Notes under the pieces: model-generated
Told to the model about the DNA's origin: nothing
The model's database searches: none
The model's input: only the letters and a program-made list of their open reading frames with translations
Shown here: one piece after another, positions 25,544 through 35,341 of the stretch
Numbering within the stretch: position 1 is the stretch's first letter
Layout of the letters: every line of letters begins with the position of its first letter
Position numbers and translations under genes: made by a program
Origin: Oscillospiraceae bacterium
GTDB lineage: Bacteria > Bacillota > Clostridia > Oscillospirales > Oscillospiraceae
Direction: 5' to 3'
Assembly (NCBI GenBank): GCA_020860205.1
Contig: JAJBUU010000027.1
Coordinates: forward strand, 1-47,566
DNA: 47,566 nucleotides

Positions 25544-25572
25544 ATTTTATCACACGGATGGCGCGCGCGCAA
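25544..25572 (-). promoter_or_regulatory. nrdR promoter
   Basis: Minus strand TTGCGC - 17 bases - TAAAAT, about 40 bases before the nrdR start. Confidence 0.65.
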
Positions 25573-25583
25573 TCATTTTTGTG

Positions 25584-25604
25584 CTGTCCGCAATGGGCGG
25601 ACAG
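25584..25604. promoter_or_regulatory. Inverted repeat between the nrdR and guaB promoters
   Basis: CTGTCCGC (25584-25591) and GCGGACAG (25597-25604) around a 5-base centre. It lies 12 bases from the nrdR -35 box and 19 bases from the guaB -35 box, where one regulator could act on both. The binder is unknown; it does not look like a NrdR box or a PurR box. Confidence 0.5.
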
Positions 25605-25622
25605 TCCGTCCGAAAAAAGCGT

Positions 25623-25651
25623 TTGACTTACGTTGCCGGTGTGGTTATAAT
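25623..25651 (+). promoter_or_regulatory. guaB promoter
   Basis: TTGACT - 17 bases - TATAAT: near-perfect sigma-A promoter, 40 bases before the guaB start. The leader is too short for a purine riboswitch. Confidence 0.9.
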
Positions 25652-25669
25652 AATGCAAACGCAAAATAA

Positions 25670-27166
<1,497 letters not shown>

Positions 27167-27390
27167 GGCAGTACCATGCAATCGGAACAGGCGGTGTCCT
27201 GCGGAAACTTTTTTGCCGTGACTTCGTTGTAAAAAACCGAATGCACAACGTATTTACCCGCAAGGGGGTAGCCCGCGCTTTGCGGCGCGCGATCTGGCGC
27301 TTTTGCGCCCTGTTCTGTCAGAGATTTTCTGCGCGCGTCGCATTTGCCGAACGATGCCTGGCTCCGTTCCGGCCATCCAAACAAAAATAT

Positions 27391-27422
27391 GTCCCGCCGC
27401 TTTCAGCCGAAAGCGGCGGGAC
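27391..27422. terminator. Bidirectional terminator between guaB and the DacF-like gene
   Basis: Perfect 14-bp stem GTCCCGCCGCTTTC/GAAAGCGGCGGGAC with a 4-base loop. T-rich tracts follow on both strands (TTTATTTC on plus, ATATTTTTGTTTG on minus), serving both converging genes. The rest of 27167-27465 shows no gene. Confidence 0.92.
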
Positions 27423-27465
27423 TTTATTTCTCTGATTATCCGGTTGCATCGCGCAAATCGGCCGC

Positions 27466-29184
27466 TCACTTCTGCCGGAAAAACTCCTCAAAGTAATCCC
27501 GTTCGGCCTGCGTGGACTGGAAGGGCAGCTCGCCGAAGGGCGAATCCGTCTTTTCCGCCGACTTGACCGGCGTTTCCGCTGTCGGCGCGGGCTCTTTCTC
27601 CTCTGTGAGCGTGTCAAACAGGATCGTGTCAGGCTCCGGCTGTTCGGGCTTCTCCGCGGCGGCGGGCGGTTCCTCCGGCGTGCGGGAGGAATCCCCGGTG
27701 AAATATTCGATTTTCGGCGTTTCCTGCGCGGGGGCGACGTGCCGCCGCTTGCGGCTGGTACCGGCGGCCTGTTTCTGGCGGACAGCCTGTACATAGGCGC
27801 GGCGTTTTGTCCGGTAAACGATGACCCACACGATATAGGCCACAAAAATCAATACAACGATCCCGAAAATCAGCAGAAACGTGGTGGAATGCAGTGTTTC
27901 CGTCAGGTGGGTGCGGATATACTGCGCGCGGCTCAAATCGACCGAAGCGGCGGCGACCAGCTTGACCGTTCCGTAATTCTGCCCGTCCCGCAGCACACTG
28001 ACCTCTCCCAGAACCTCACCGGCGGAAACCGGCGCGGTGACACTCTGTCCCTGAGAGATGCTGTAAACCTGAATGTCCAGTGTAAAGGTGTCCGTATCGT
28101 AGTCGTTTGGCAGCAGCAGCGTGACGGCGCTGGCGGGGCGCAGGTTTACATAGTCCACGTCCTTGCCAAGACTCACGTCCACGGATGCGATATTCACGTT
28201 CGGGTCCAAAACGTCCTGATAGCTGTAATTCGCAAATACCCAGTTCATCAGCGACGCGGCATCCGCAAAGCAGGTATAGACATTGCCGCTCTTGCTCCCG
28301 CCGAAGATGGCGCACAGCGCGCTGATGCCGGTTTCCTCGTCCGTGGCGGAAGCAATCAGGCTATACCCCGCGCTGGAATTATAGCCGGTCTTGATGCCGG
28401 TCGCGCCGGTATAAAGGTAGCCGCCGCCGTAGATATAGTTTTCGTTCAGCAGTGCGTTTGTGTTTTGCAGGGTGCGCGCCTCAGATGTGCCTGTTGCCGG
28501 GATCGTCGTTTCCGCCGTGCCGCAGAGCGTCATAAAGAGCGCATGATCCATCGCTTCCAGCGAAATCTGCGCCATGTCCCGCGCTGTGGAATAGTTATCC
28601 GTATCGTAAAGCCCGGTTGCGTTTGTGAAATGCGTCCCCGTGCAGCCAAGCTCCTCCGCACGCGCGTTCATCATCATGACAAAATCGACCAGCGTACCGC
28701 CGACAGCCTCCGCGACGGCGTTTGCCGCATCGTCCGCAGAGGAAAGCAGGGTACAATAGAGCAGGTTTTCCAGCGTCAGTGTTTCACCGGCTGAGAGCAG
28801 CCGGGTGCCGTTTGCCGCCTCCGCGCTGGCCGTTGCGGAAACCGTCACCTCCGTTTGCAGGGAAAGGCTTCCGCTCTCCACCGCTTCCACGGCCAGCAGC
28901 GCGGTCATGACCTTTGCGGTGTCCGCAGGGGAAATCCGAGTGTCCGCCTGCTTTTCATAGAACACCTCGCCGGTGGCGGCGTCCAGAACGATCGCCGTTT
29001 CGGAGGACGGCTCCGGTGCGTTATCCGCAAGCGCGGCGGTGGGCAACAGCAGAAAAGCGGCGCAGGCGGTCAGGAAAAGGGAAAGCAGGCGCGAAGCGCC
29101 GCCTTTCCGCGTCCGCACGGGGGCGAAGGCGGCGTGCTGGGACGCAGGAATGGATTGTTCCGGCGATTTTTTCAAAATTTTCAT
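27466..29184 (-). CDS. DacF-like D-Ala-D-Ala carboxypeptidase homologue with altered active site
   Basis: 572 residues from ATG 29184 (GGAG six bases upstream); a longer open frame to 29487 is not used. Signal segment about 30-53, then an S11 peptidase fold, a PBP5-C-like domain, a membrane helix near 420-445 and a Glu/Pro-rich cytoplasmic tail of about 115 residues. The SxxK motif reads SPADTAK: serine is replaced by Asp88 (codon GAC), while Lys91 remains. The second motif is SAD (149-151) instead of SxN. KTG (265-267) and the HFTNATGLYD segment are conserved. As read, it cannot form the acyl-enzyme, so it is probably a non-catalytic penicillin-binding-like protein. The tail is unusual for DacF. 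Confidence 0.88.
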   Translation of the reverse strand: MKILKKSPEQSIPASQHAAFAPVRTRKGGASRLLSLFLTACAAFLLLPTAALADNAPEPSSETAIVLDAATGEVFYEKQADTRISPADTAKVMTALLAVEAVESGSLSLQTEVTVSATASAEAANGTRLLSAGETLTLENLLYCTLLSSADDAANAVAEAVGGTLVDFVMMMNARAEELGCTGTHFTNATGLYDTDNYSTARDMAQISLEAMDHALFMTLCGTAETTIPATGTSEARTLQNTNALLNENYIYGGGYLYTGATGIKTGYNSSAGYSLIASATDEETGISALCAIFGGSKSGNVYTCFADAASLMNWVFANYSYQDVLDPNVNIASVDVSLGKDVDYVNLRPASAVTLLLPNDYDTDTFTLDIQVYSISQGQSVTAPVSAGEVLGEVSVLRDGQNYGTVKLVAAASVDLSRAQYIRTHLTETLHSTTFLLIFGIVVLIFVAYIVWVIVYRTKRRAYVQAVRQKQAAGTSRKRRHVAPAQETPKIEYFTGDSSRTPEEPPAAAEKPEQPEPDTILFDTLTEEKEPAPTAETPVKSAEKTDSPFGELPFQSTQAERDYFEEFFRQK

Positions 29185-29322
29185 GTCATTCTCCAGAAAG
29201 TTATGATACAATAGGAACCGCGTGGGCGCGCGGCGTTTTGCGCGGGACGGCGGATTTCCTCTCAGGGGAGCGCTGCATAACGGAACAGGACCGTCAGACG
29301 CACAGGAACGGAAATACCCTAT

Positions 29323-29351
29323 ATTATAGTCCACGCAGGGCAAACTTGCAA
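29323..29351 (-). promoter_or_regulatory. Promoter of the DacF-like gene
   Basis: Minus strand TTGCAA - 17 bases - TATAAT, with a leader of about 130 bases to the ATG at 29184. No clear opposing promoter for comEA was found in 29352-29450. Confidence 0.8.
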
Positions 29352-29450
29352 GCCCCATCAGCGGCGGGAGGGTACAAACCTCTACCATTATAAAAAACTT
29401 TGCCGGGAAAAGCAACGATAAAATTTCCCCCGTGCGGGCGGAGGTTGCGG

Positions 29451-29876
29451 ATGAAACGGAATCAAACAAAGCGCCGCGCGCTGCCAAAGCTGACGCGCGC
29501 AGAGCTTCTGGCGCTGCTGCTGACCGCCGCCGTGATCGCGGCGGCGCTGGTCTGGCACTTCGCCGGGCGGCAGCGCGCGGCGCACGTCTCGGTCATGCCG
29601 TCCGTCGCCGCGGCAGCGATGGCGGCAGAAAAAACGGAGGCACAGACGGCGTGCATCAATATCAACACCGCCTCCGCAGTGGAATTGCAGACGCTGCCCG
29701 GCATTGGGGAGGTACTGTCGGCGCGCATCGTGGACTACAGGGAGGAGCACGGCGCGTTTGCGCAGATTGAGGACATCAAAAACGTCTACGGGATCGGGGA
29801 CGGAATATTTTCAAACATTCAGGCGCGTATCACAGTCGGAGCGGCCACGGTGCGTGCGGAGGAGGACGACAGATGA
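29451..29876 (+). CDS. comEA: ComEA-type helix-hairpin-helix DNA-binding protein
   Basis: 141 residues from ATG 29451 behind GGAGG. One N-terminal membrane segment (about 20-40) and a C-terminal double helix-hairpin-helix (CININTASAVELQTLPGIGEVLSARIVDYREEHGAFAQIEDIKNVYGIGDGIFSNI). ComEA binds double-stranded DNA outside the membrane for transfer to the ComEC channel, encoded at 12524-14848. Unlike the classical comEA-comEC operon, the two are separated, and this gene overlaps a response regulator by four bases. The symbol rests on domain layout. Confidence 0.85.
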   Translation: MKRNQTKRRALPKLTRAELLALLLTAAVIAAALVWHFAGRQRAAHVSVMPSVAAAAMAAEKTEAQTACININTASAVELQTLPGIGEVLSARIVDYREEHGAFAQIEDIKNVYGIGDGIFSNIQARITVGAATVRAEEDDR

Positions 29877-30556
29877 AGTTATTGGTTGTGGACGATGAAA
29901 AGCTGCTGGTCAAGGGGCTGAAATTCAATCTGGAAAACGACGGCTACGAGGTAGACGTTTGCTATGACGGCGCGTCTGCGGTGGAAAAGGCGGAAACCGG
30001 GCAGTATGATCTGATCCTGCTCGACCTGATGATGCCGGTCATGGACGGTTTGGAGGCGTGTATGCGCATCCGCGAGAAGTCCACCGTACCGATCATCATG
30101 CTGACCGCGCGGGGCGAGGACACGGACAAGCTCATCGGATTTGACTACGGCGCGGACGACTATATCACCAAGCCCTTCAACATTTTGGAGGTGAAAGCCA
30201 GGATCAAGGCGCTGCTGCGCCGCAGCGCCCCGGCGGACGAAGCCAAAGGACTGCACGGCCGCCTGACGCTCGGCGACATTACGCTGGACGCGGAGCGCCG
30301 CGTCGCCTATCGGGACGGGCAGGAGATCGACCTGACGGTGAAGGAATTTGACCTTGTCAGTCTGCTGATGCGCAACAACGGCAGAGTGTTCAGCCGCGAA
30401 ACGCTGCTGAACATCGTCTGGGGAACGGATTATCTGGGCGAGGAACGCACGGTGGACGTTCACATCCGGCGGCTGCGGGAAAAGCTGGAACGCAATCCCG
30501 CACAGCCGGAGCATATCATCACCAAATGGGGCGTGGGCTACTATTTCAAAGGATGA
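29873..30556 (+). CDS. OmpR/PhoB-family response regulator
   Basis: 227 residues. Receiver domain with phospho-acceptor D51 (LLDLMMPVMDG), the acidic pair DDE at 7-9, T/A switch MLTARG, and K in ITKPFN; C-terminal winged helix (LTVKEFDLVSLLMRNNGRVFSRETLLNIVWG, RTVDVHIRRLREKLE). Resembles WalR/PhoB types. It pairs with the histidine kinase that starts six bases later and overlaps comEA by four bases. Target genes are unknown. Confidence 0.96.
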   Translation: MKLLVVDDEKLLVKGLKFNLENDGYEVDVCYDGASAVEKAETGQYDLILLDLMMPVMDGLEACMRIREKSTVPIIMLTARGEDTDKLIGFDYGADDYITKPFNILEVKARIKALLRRSAPADEAKGLHGRLTLGDITLDAERRVAYRDGQEIDLTVKEFDLVSLLMRNNGRVFSRETLLNIVWGTDYLGEERTVDVHIRRLREKLERNPAQPEHIITKWGVGYYFKG

Positions 30557-30562
30557 GCGCAA

Positions 30563-32035
30563 ATGACGGAACGGCTTGCAAAATTTTCAGGACTTCTGCA
30601 CATCAGACACAGCGTACAGCTCACCTTCATTTCCATCTTCTGCGTTTTTCTCGTTGTGGCGCTGGGGCTGCTGAATATTTTTCCCACCACCGTTTCCCGG
30701 CAGATCGTATTCAACGCCAAGCAGAGCGCGCTGCTCAACCAGGCCAGCATCTTTTCCGCCTCGCTCGCCGCGCTGGAGCTGCTTGGCGTGGACGGCGTGG
30801 AGCAGGTCATGGAGCTGGTGGATGTGAACGAGTTTGACCGCGTGATCGTGACAGACAGCGCCGGTGTGACGCTCTATGACACAAATCAGCGCGAGAGTAT
30901 GCTTGGTGCAGTCTGCGATTTTTCGCAGGCGGTGCGCGCGCTGGGCGGCGAGGTGGTCTTTTCCTGCTACTATGACGGGGACACGTTTTTCAGCCGTGCT
31001 GCGATGCCGGTGGTAAGCTATGACGCCGTGATCGGCGCGGTTTATCTTTATGACGAGGATGAGGAGCAGGCGGCGCTCATCAACTCCATCCAGTCGCAGA
31101 TCCGCAGCATTTCCCTCGTCGCCGGCGCGCTGACGATGCTGGCCGTCGTCTGCCTGACACACGGACTGACACGGCGGCTCCGGGAGCTGGTGGATGCGAT
31201 GCGCATCGTCCGCGAGGGCAACTATGACTACCGCATCGCGGTGCGGGGCGGCGACGAGGTGGCGGATCTGTCCGCCGCGTTCAACGACATGACCCAGCGC
31301 CTGCAAAGCACGGACGAGCTGCGCCGCCGCTTTGTTTCCAACGCCTCGCATGAGCTGCGCACGCCGCTGGCCTCCATCCGTCTGCTCAGCGACAGCGTGG
31401 TGCAGAGCGAAAATATGGACGTTGCCACCATGCGCGAGTTTGTCACCGACATCGGGTCGGAGGCGGAACGCCTGCAGCGCCTGACGGAAAAGCTGATGCG
31501 CCTGACCCGGATGGACGCAGGCGCGGTGACGGCGGAAAAAACCGATGTGGATTTGAAAAAAGTTGCGGAACGCACCGTGCATCTGCTGGAGCCGCTGGCG
31601 CAGCAGAAGGACGTGACCATCTACACCGAGCTGGAGAGCGGCGTTGTCATCCGCACCGTGGAGGACGACATTTATCAAATCATATTCAATCTTGCGGAAA
31701 ACGCCATCAAATACAACAATTTCGGCGGCAATGTGTTTCTCCGCCTCTCCCGCGGGACGGACGGCGCCGTGCTGACGGTGGAGGATACCGGCATCGGCAT
31801 TCCGGAGGCGGACCTGCCCTATATTTTCACGCGCTTTTACCGCGTGGACAAGACCCGCTCGCGGCAGTTCGGCGGCAGCGGACTTGGCCTTTCCATCGTC
31901 CATGACACCGTAAGGCAAAACGGCGGCACGGTGACCGTGGCGCGCCGGGAAACCACCGGAACCCGCTTTACCGTGACCTTTCCCCGGCAGATGGAAGCGG
32001 GCGCTGCGGTACAAAAAGGAGAAAACGAGCCATGA
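30563..32035 (+). CDS. Sensor histidine kinase
   Basis: 490 residues: membrane helices at about 17-40 and 182-200 flank an extracytoplasmic sensor domain of about 140 residues; HAMP (about 200-255); dimerisation domain with the phospho-histidine H263 (SNASHELRTPLASIR); and an ATPase domain with N box (NLAENAIKYNN), G1 (DTGIGIPEADL), F box (YIFTRFYRVDKTRS) and G2 (GGSGLGLSIV). It is complete and probably active, like PhoR/WalK/ResE kinases. The signal is unknown. The end overlaps yqeG by four bases. Confidence 0.96.
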   Translation: MTERLAKFSGLLHIRHSVQLTFISIFCVFLVVALGLLNIFPTTVSRQIVFNAKQSALLNQASIFSASLAALELLGVDGVEQVMELVDVNEFDRVIVTDSAGVTLYDTNQRESMLGAVCDFSQAVRALGGEVVFSCYYDGDTFFSRAAMPVVSYDAVIGAVYLYDEDEEQAALINSIQSQIRSISLVAGALTMLAVVCLTHGLTRRLRELVDAMRIVREGNYDYRIAVRGGDEVADLSAAFNDMTQRLQSTDELRRRFVSNASHELRTPLASIRLLSDSVVQSENMDVATMREFVTDIGSEAERLQRLTEKLMRLTRMDAGAVTAEKTDVDLKKVAERTVHLLEPLAQQKDVTIYTELESGVVIRTVEDDIYQIIFNLAENAIKYNNFGGNVFLRLSRGTDGAVLTVEDTGIGIPEADLPYIFTRFYRVDKTRSRQFGGSGLGLSIVHDTVRQNGGTVTVARRETTGTRFTVTFPRQMEAGAAVQKGENEP

Positions 32036-32574
32036 GCCAGAGCTGGATCCCGATCCCGGACATCATGGAACCGGATATTTATGCGTTGACCCCACAGCGC
32101 CTTCAGGCGCAGGGCGTGCGTCTGCTGCTGCTGGACATTGACAATACTCTTGCGCCCTATACAACGGACACGGCGGAGCCGCGATTGCTGGCGTGGGTCG
32201 CGGAGATGCAGCGCGCGGGTCTGACGCTGTTCCTCCTCTCCAACAACAAAGGGGAACGCCCCGCCCTGTTCGGGCAGGCGCTGGGTCTGCCGTTCTGCAA
32301 ACGCGCGCGCAAGCCCTCGCCCCGCAGGGCGCGGGAGGTCATGGCGTCTTATGGCGTTTCCCCGGCGGAAACCGCGCTGCTTGGCGACCAGATTTATACC
32401 GATGTGCTCTGCGCCAAACGCTGCGGCGCGCGCGCGGCGCTGGTGACGCCTATCGCATTCAGCAGCATTTGGCTGCGCCTGCGCTATTGGCTGGAGCTGC
32501 CGTTCCGCGGCGCTTACCTTTTGAAAAAACAACATATCATGGGGGCAAAAAATGATGAGAACAAATCGCATTGA
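32032..32574 (+). CDS. yqeG: YqeG-family HAD phosphatase
   Basis: 180 residues. HAD motif I with D35 and D37 (LLLLDIDNTLAPY), motif II in FLLSNN, and motif III/IV KPSPRRAREVM ... LGDQIYTDVLCAKRCG. YqeG is the IIIA-type HAD phosphatase of Firmicutes and relates to phosphatidylglycerophosphate phosphatases; its role here is not proven. It overlaps the kinase and the next gene (by 23 bases), so the unit is tightly coupled. Confidence 0.9.
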   Translation: MSQSWIPIPDIMEPDIYALTPQRLQAQGVRLLLLDIDNTLAPYTTDTAEPRLLAWVAEMQRAGLTLFLLSNNKGERPALFGQALGLPFCKRARKPSPRRAREVMASYGVSPAETALLGDQIYTDVLCAKRCGARAALVTPIAFSSIWLRLRYWLELPFRGAYLLKKQHIMGAKNDENKSH

Positions 32575-33622
32575 AGCATTGCAGGCGGCTTTGACCGCGC
32601 AGGGACTGGACGCGCTGCTGCTGCTCAGTCCGGTGAACATCCGCTACGCCGTGCGCTTTTTTATCATGAACGGTGCGCTGGTTATCACGCCGCACCGCGC
32701 GGCGCTGGTGACGGATTCGCGCTATATCGAAGCGGCGCAGGAGGAAGTGACGGACGCGGAGGTGCTGCTGGCCACATCGGAGCATCCGCTTGCCTCCGTC
32801 GTGCTGGAACTGCTGACCGGCTGCAAGACCGTTGGCGCGGAGGAGCGCTCGCTGCCGCACGCGGACTGGACGGCGTGGGAGGGGCGGCTTGGGCAGCCGC
32901 TGCGTCCCGCGGAAACGCTGCTGCTGGACGCCCGCGCGGTGAAGGACGCGGAGGAACTGGAGAACATCACAGCAGCGCAGCGCATTGCAGAGACCGCGCT
33001 GGACGAGGTGCTGGGTCTGCTGCATCCCGGAATGACGGAACGCGAGGTCGCCGCAGAGCTGACCTACCGGATGCTGCGCCATGGCGGAGAGGGCAATTCC
33101 TTTGACCCCATCACTGTCACCGGTCACAAAACCAGCATTCCCCATGCGGTTCCCGGCGACGACGTGATAGAGCGGGGCGATTTTGTGCTGATGGACTTTG
33201 GCTGTCTCCGCAACGGCTACTGCTCGGACATGACCCGCACCGTCGCAGTCGGCACGCCGACAGATGAGATGCGCCGTGTTTACGACATCGTATTCGAGGC
33301 GCAGGCCGCCGGGATCGCCGCCGCGCGCGCGGGCGTGACCGGCGCGGAGATTCATAACGCTGCCGCAAAGGTCATCGCTGACGCAGGCTACGGTCACGCC
33401 TTCGGCCATGCCTTCGGCCATTCGCTGGGGCTGGAAATCCATGAAACACCCGGCGCGACCCCGAAAAATCTGGAACCCATGCCCGTCGGCGCCGTGATTT
33501 CCGCCGAGCCAGGCATCTATCTGCCCGGAAAATTTGGCGTTCGCATTGAGGATATGCTCTGCCTGACCCCGGACGGGAACCGGAACCTGACAAACGCGCC
33601 AAAGGAGCTGATTATTTTATGA
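32552..33622 (+). CDS. Xaa-Pro aminopeptidase-like M24 metallopeptidase
   Basis: 356 residues. An N-terminal creatinase-like domain (about 1-130) and a pita-bread catalytic domain with the five metal ligands in order: DFG and SDMTRT (two Asp), HAFGHSLGLEIHE (His), SAEPGIY (Glu) and VRIEDM (Glu). It releases N-terminal residues before proline. A tandem ATG (32552/32555) follows GGGGG. In many clostridia this gene precedes efp; here a repeat element and a LysR gene follow instead. Confidence 0.94.
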   Translation: MMRTNRIEALQAALTAQGLDALLLLSPVNIRYAVRFFIMNGALVITPHRAALVTDSRYIEAAQEEVTDAEVLLATSEHPLASVVLELLTGCKTVGAEERSLPHADWTAWEGRLGQPLRPAETLLLDARAVKDAEELENITAAQRIAETALDEVLGLLHPGMTEREVAAELTYRMLRHGGEGNSFDPITVTGHKTSIPHAVPGDDVIERGDFVLMDFGCLRNGYCSDMTRTVAVGTPTDEMRRVYDIVFEAQAAGIAAARAGVTGAEIHNAAAKVIADAGYGHAFGHAFGHSLGLEIHETPGATPKNLEPMPVGAVISAEPGIYLPGKFGVRIEDMLCLTPDGNRNLTNAPKELIIL

Positions 33623-33702
33623 TGGCGCGCTGCCGCCGTTTCGCAGGGGTGCGGTTTTCGGAGGCGCAGAAGCGAAACCCGGCTGCGCCTTGCGGAAATG
33701 CT

Positions 33703-33740
33703 GTTCCCGGCGAAGCGGCCAGGGAACGGCATTTATTTTT
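33703..33740 (+). terminator. Likely terminator of the comEA-to-peptidase operon
   Basis: GTTCCC (33703-33708) and GGGAAC (33722-33727) with a 13-base loop, followed by GGCATTTATTTTT. The T-tract coincides with the left end of the repeat element. Confidence 0.55.
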
Positions 33741-34192
33741 AAGGCAACGCCGTAGGGTGGCGGCACGCTTTTATTGTGCTGCGTGGGGACGAGAAAAAAC
33801 GAAATTGGTGCTGTTCCTCCGTCCCGCAGAAACAGCACCGAATTTTTTGCTTCGATTTCCCATATGCGCGGGGTTATCCAAAATGGGCGCACCCCTTTTG
33901 GACGTTCAGGATGGGTGGTTCCGGAGGGAAACCCATTCGGACGGGACACATACTCCCGCGACTTGTGCGTGCGGCGCGTTCCTTGCGCCGCCGTAAGTCT
34001 CCCTTCTCTAAGCGCGTCTTTGCCTGCTGAGTGCCCTGCGGGTATAAGTGCCCTGCGGGTATAAGTGCCCTGCGGGTATAAGTGCCCTGTGGGTAAAGTG
34101 CCCTGCGGGTAAAGTGCCCTGCGGGTATTCGCCGCGCAAGGAAAGCAGGTCGCTCCTGCTGATTTATGCGGCACTGCCTTAAAAATAAAATG
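33730..34192. mobile_element. MITE-like element with terminal inverted repeats
   Basis: The left end (33730-33752, CATTTATTTTTAAGGCAACGCCG-like) and right end (34169-34192) are inverted repeats sharing TATTTTTAAGGCA and GCCG. The 463 bases between carry stacked hairpins (33807-33839, 33878-33901, 33971-33991, 34144-34160), a long-range pair TTCCTTGCGC/GCGCAAGGAA (33979-33988, 34134-34143) and six tandem repeats (34031-34129). No convincing protein is encoded: the open frames only translate the repeats. Size, ends and secondary structure fit a non-autonomous transposable element. No target duplication could be defined, and no transposase with these ends is in the window. It separates the M24 peptidase from the LysR gene, whose promoter begins 31 bases past its right end. 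Confidence 0.65.
34031..34129 (+). repeat. Six tandem 16/17-base units
   Basis: Three copies of GTGCCCTGCGGGTATAA (34031-34081) followed by three 16-base variants ending TAAA, TAAA and TATT (34082-34129); the fourth has CTGTGGG. Each unit contains the small palindrome CCC-TGC-GGG. The array lies inside the MITE-like element. The copies are contiguous, with no spacers. Confidence 0.95.
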
Positions 34193-34222
34193 TTGCCGCC
34201 CTGTTTTGCCGCCGCGAACCGA

Positions 34223-34251
34223 TTGCATTATGTCCAATTCTGTGCTATAAT
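34223..34251 (+). promoter_or_regulatory. Promoter of the LysR gene
   Basis: TTGCAT - 17 bases - TATAAT, 66 bases before the ATG at 34318. It starts just outside the right inverted repeat of the element. Confidence 0.8.
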
Positions 34252-34317
34252 TCATGTATATTGAGTTTGATTTTGGTAAATTCGCTGTCCGCAGCGCCGT
34301 GAACGGGGGATGAGCGC

Positions 34318-35214
34318 ATGACGATCACGCAGTTGAGATATTTTCTCGCAATTTGCAAATATGGAAAAATCAGCGTTGCTTCCGAACAACTGCACGTTTC
34401 CGGGCCAACGCTTTCCGTTTCCATCAAGCAGTTGGAGGCGGAGCTGGAACTGAGCCTGTTCGTCCGCAGCAAGAACCAGATGCTGCTGACGCCCGACGGG
34501 GAGCGTCTGCGGGAGAAGTCCGCCGATTTGGTGGAGCGCTTTGACCGGCTGAAGGAGGATATGCGCCAGACCACGCGGGAGCAGCTTTTGATTCAAATCG
34601 GCGCGCCGTCCACGCTGGCAGAACATCTGTTCCGGCGGGTGATTTCGGATTTTACAAGCCGCTACAAGACCGCGCTGTTTGAAATCCCGTCGCTCTCCTC
34701 TAAGGAGGCCGCAGAGCAGGTGGCGGATGGCAGACTGGAGCTGGCGATTTGCGATCAGCTCGCCGTTAATTCAAAGCAGCTGGATTTTTTCCCGTTGGTG
34801 GACTGCACGCTGGAGGGCTATGTCCGCAAAGACCATCCGCTGGCCGGTGCGCGGGACGTGACTGCGGAAATGCTGCGCGACGAGGAGCTGCTGCTCATCA
34901 ACCGCCGCGCCATCTTTTTTGACAAGCTGATGCAATGGTTCAAGGAGAGTGAGGTAAAGCCGGAGCTTGCCGCGCTGTTTATCTATTCCCACAAGGAAAT
35001 CATGGATGTCACGGTGTCTATGGTGGAGCGCAACAACGGCGTTGTGTTTCTGATGGCGCCGCTCCTTACGAATAACCTGCCGGATACCATCACAAACTTT
35101 ACGCTCTCGCCGCCGCTGATTTTTAAGACGGGCATCGTCCGCCGCAGGGGCGCGCAGCTCTCCAGAGGGGCAAAGCTGTTCTGGGACTTCTGCCGGAAAT
35201 ACCAGTTTGAATGA
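34318..35214 (+). CDS. LysR-family transcriptional regulator
   Basis: 298 residues. N-terminal winged helix (MTITQLRYFLAICKYGKISVASEQLHVSGPTLSVSIKQLEAELELSLFVRSKN) with the usual linker helix, then a periplasmic-binding-protein-like effector domain (about 90-295). No target gene is adjacent: pnp converges from the other side and the upstream side is the repeat element. Effector unknown. Confidence 0.93.
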   Translation: MTITQLRYFLAICKYGKISVASEQLHVSGPTLSVSIKQLEAELELSLFVRSKNQMLLTPDGERLREKSADLVERFDRLKEDMRQTTREQLLIQIGAPSTLAEHLFRRVISDFTSRYKTALFEIPSLSSKEAAEQVADGRLELAICDQLAVNSKQLDFFPLVDCTLEGYVRKDHPLAGARDVTAEMLRDEELLLINRRAIFFDKLMQWFKESEVKPELAALFIYSHKEIMDVTVSMVERNNGVVFLMAPLLTNNLPDTITNFTLSPPLIFKTGIVRRRGAQLSRGAKLFWDFCRKYQFE

Positions 35215-35267
35215 CGCGCGGAAACCGGAGCGTTTACGTCGGGATACGATTGCAGAAATATATGGCA

Positions 35268-35313
35268 AACGCCGGAGCGCAATGCGGAAAACCTCCGCCT
35301 GCGCTCCGGCGTT
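35268..35313. terminator. Long bidirectional hairpin between LysR and pnp
   Basis: 14-bp outer stem AACGCCGGAGCGCA/TGCGCTCCGGCGTT plus an inner GCGGA/TCCGC stem. The minus-strand exit (GTTTGCCATATATTTC) is more T-rich than the plus side. It serves the ends of the two converging genes. Confidence 0.75.
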
Positions 35314-35341
35314 ATCTATCCTGATTGGCGGCGCAAAACGA

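Noticed and set aside
34031..34129. CRISPR-like array
   Set aside because: Units are directly contiguous, 16-17 bases, without spacers or cas genes.
33617..34255. 212-codon minus-strand open frame through the repeat element
   Set aside because: It merely translates the tandem repeats (YPQGT, TRRAL) and has no signal of selection as protein.
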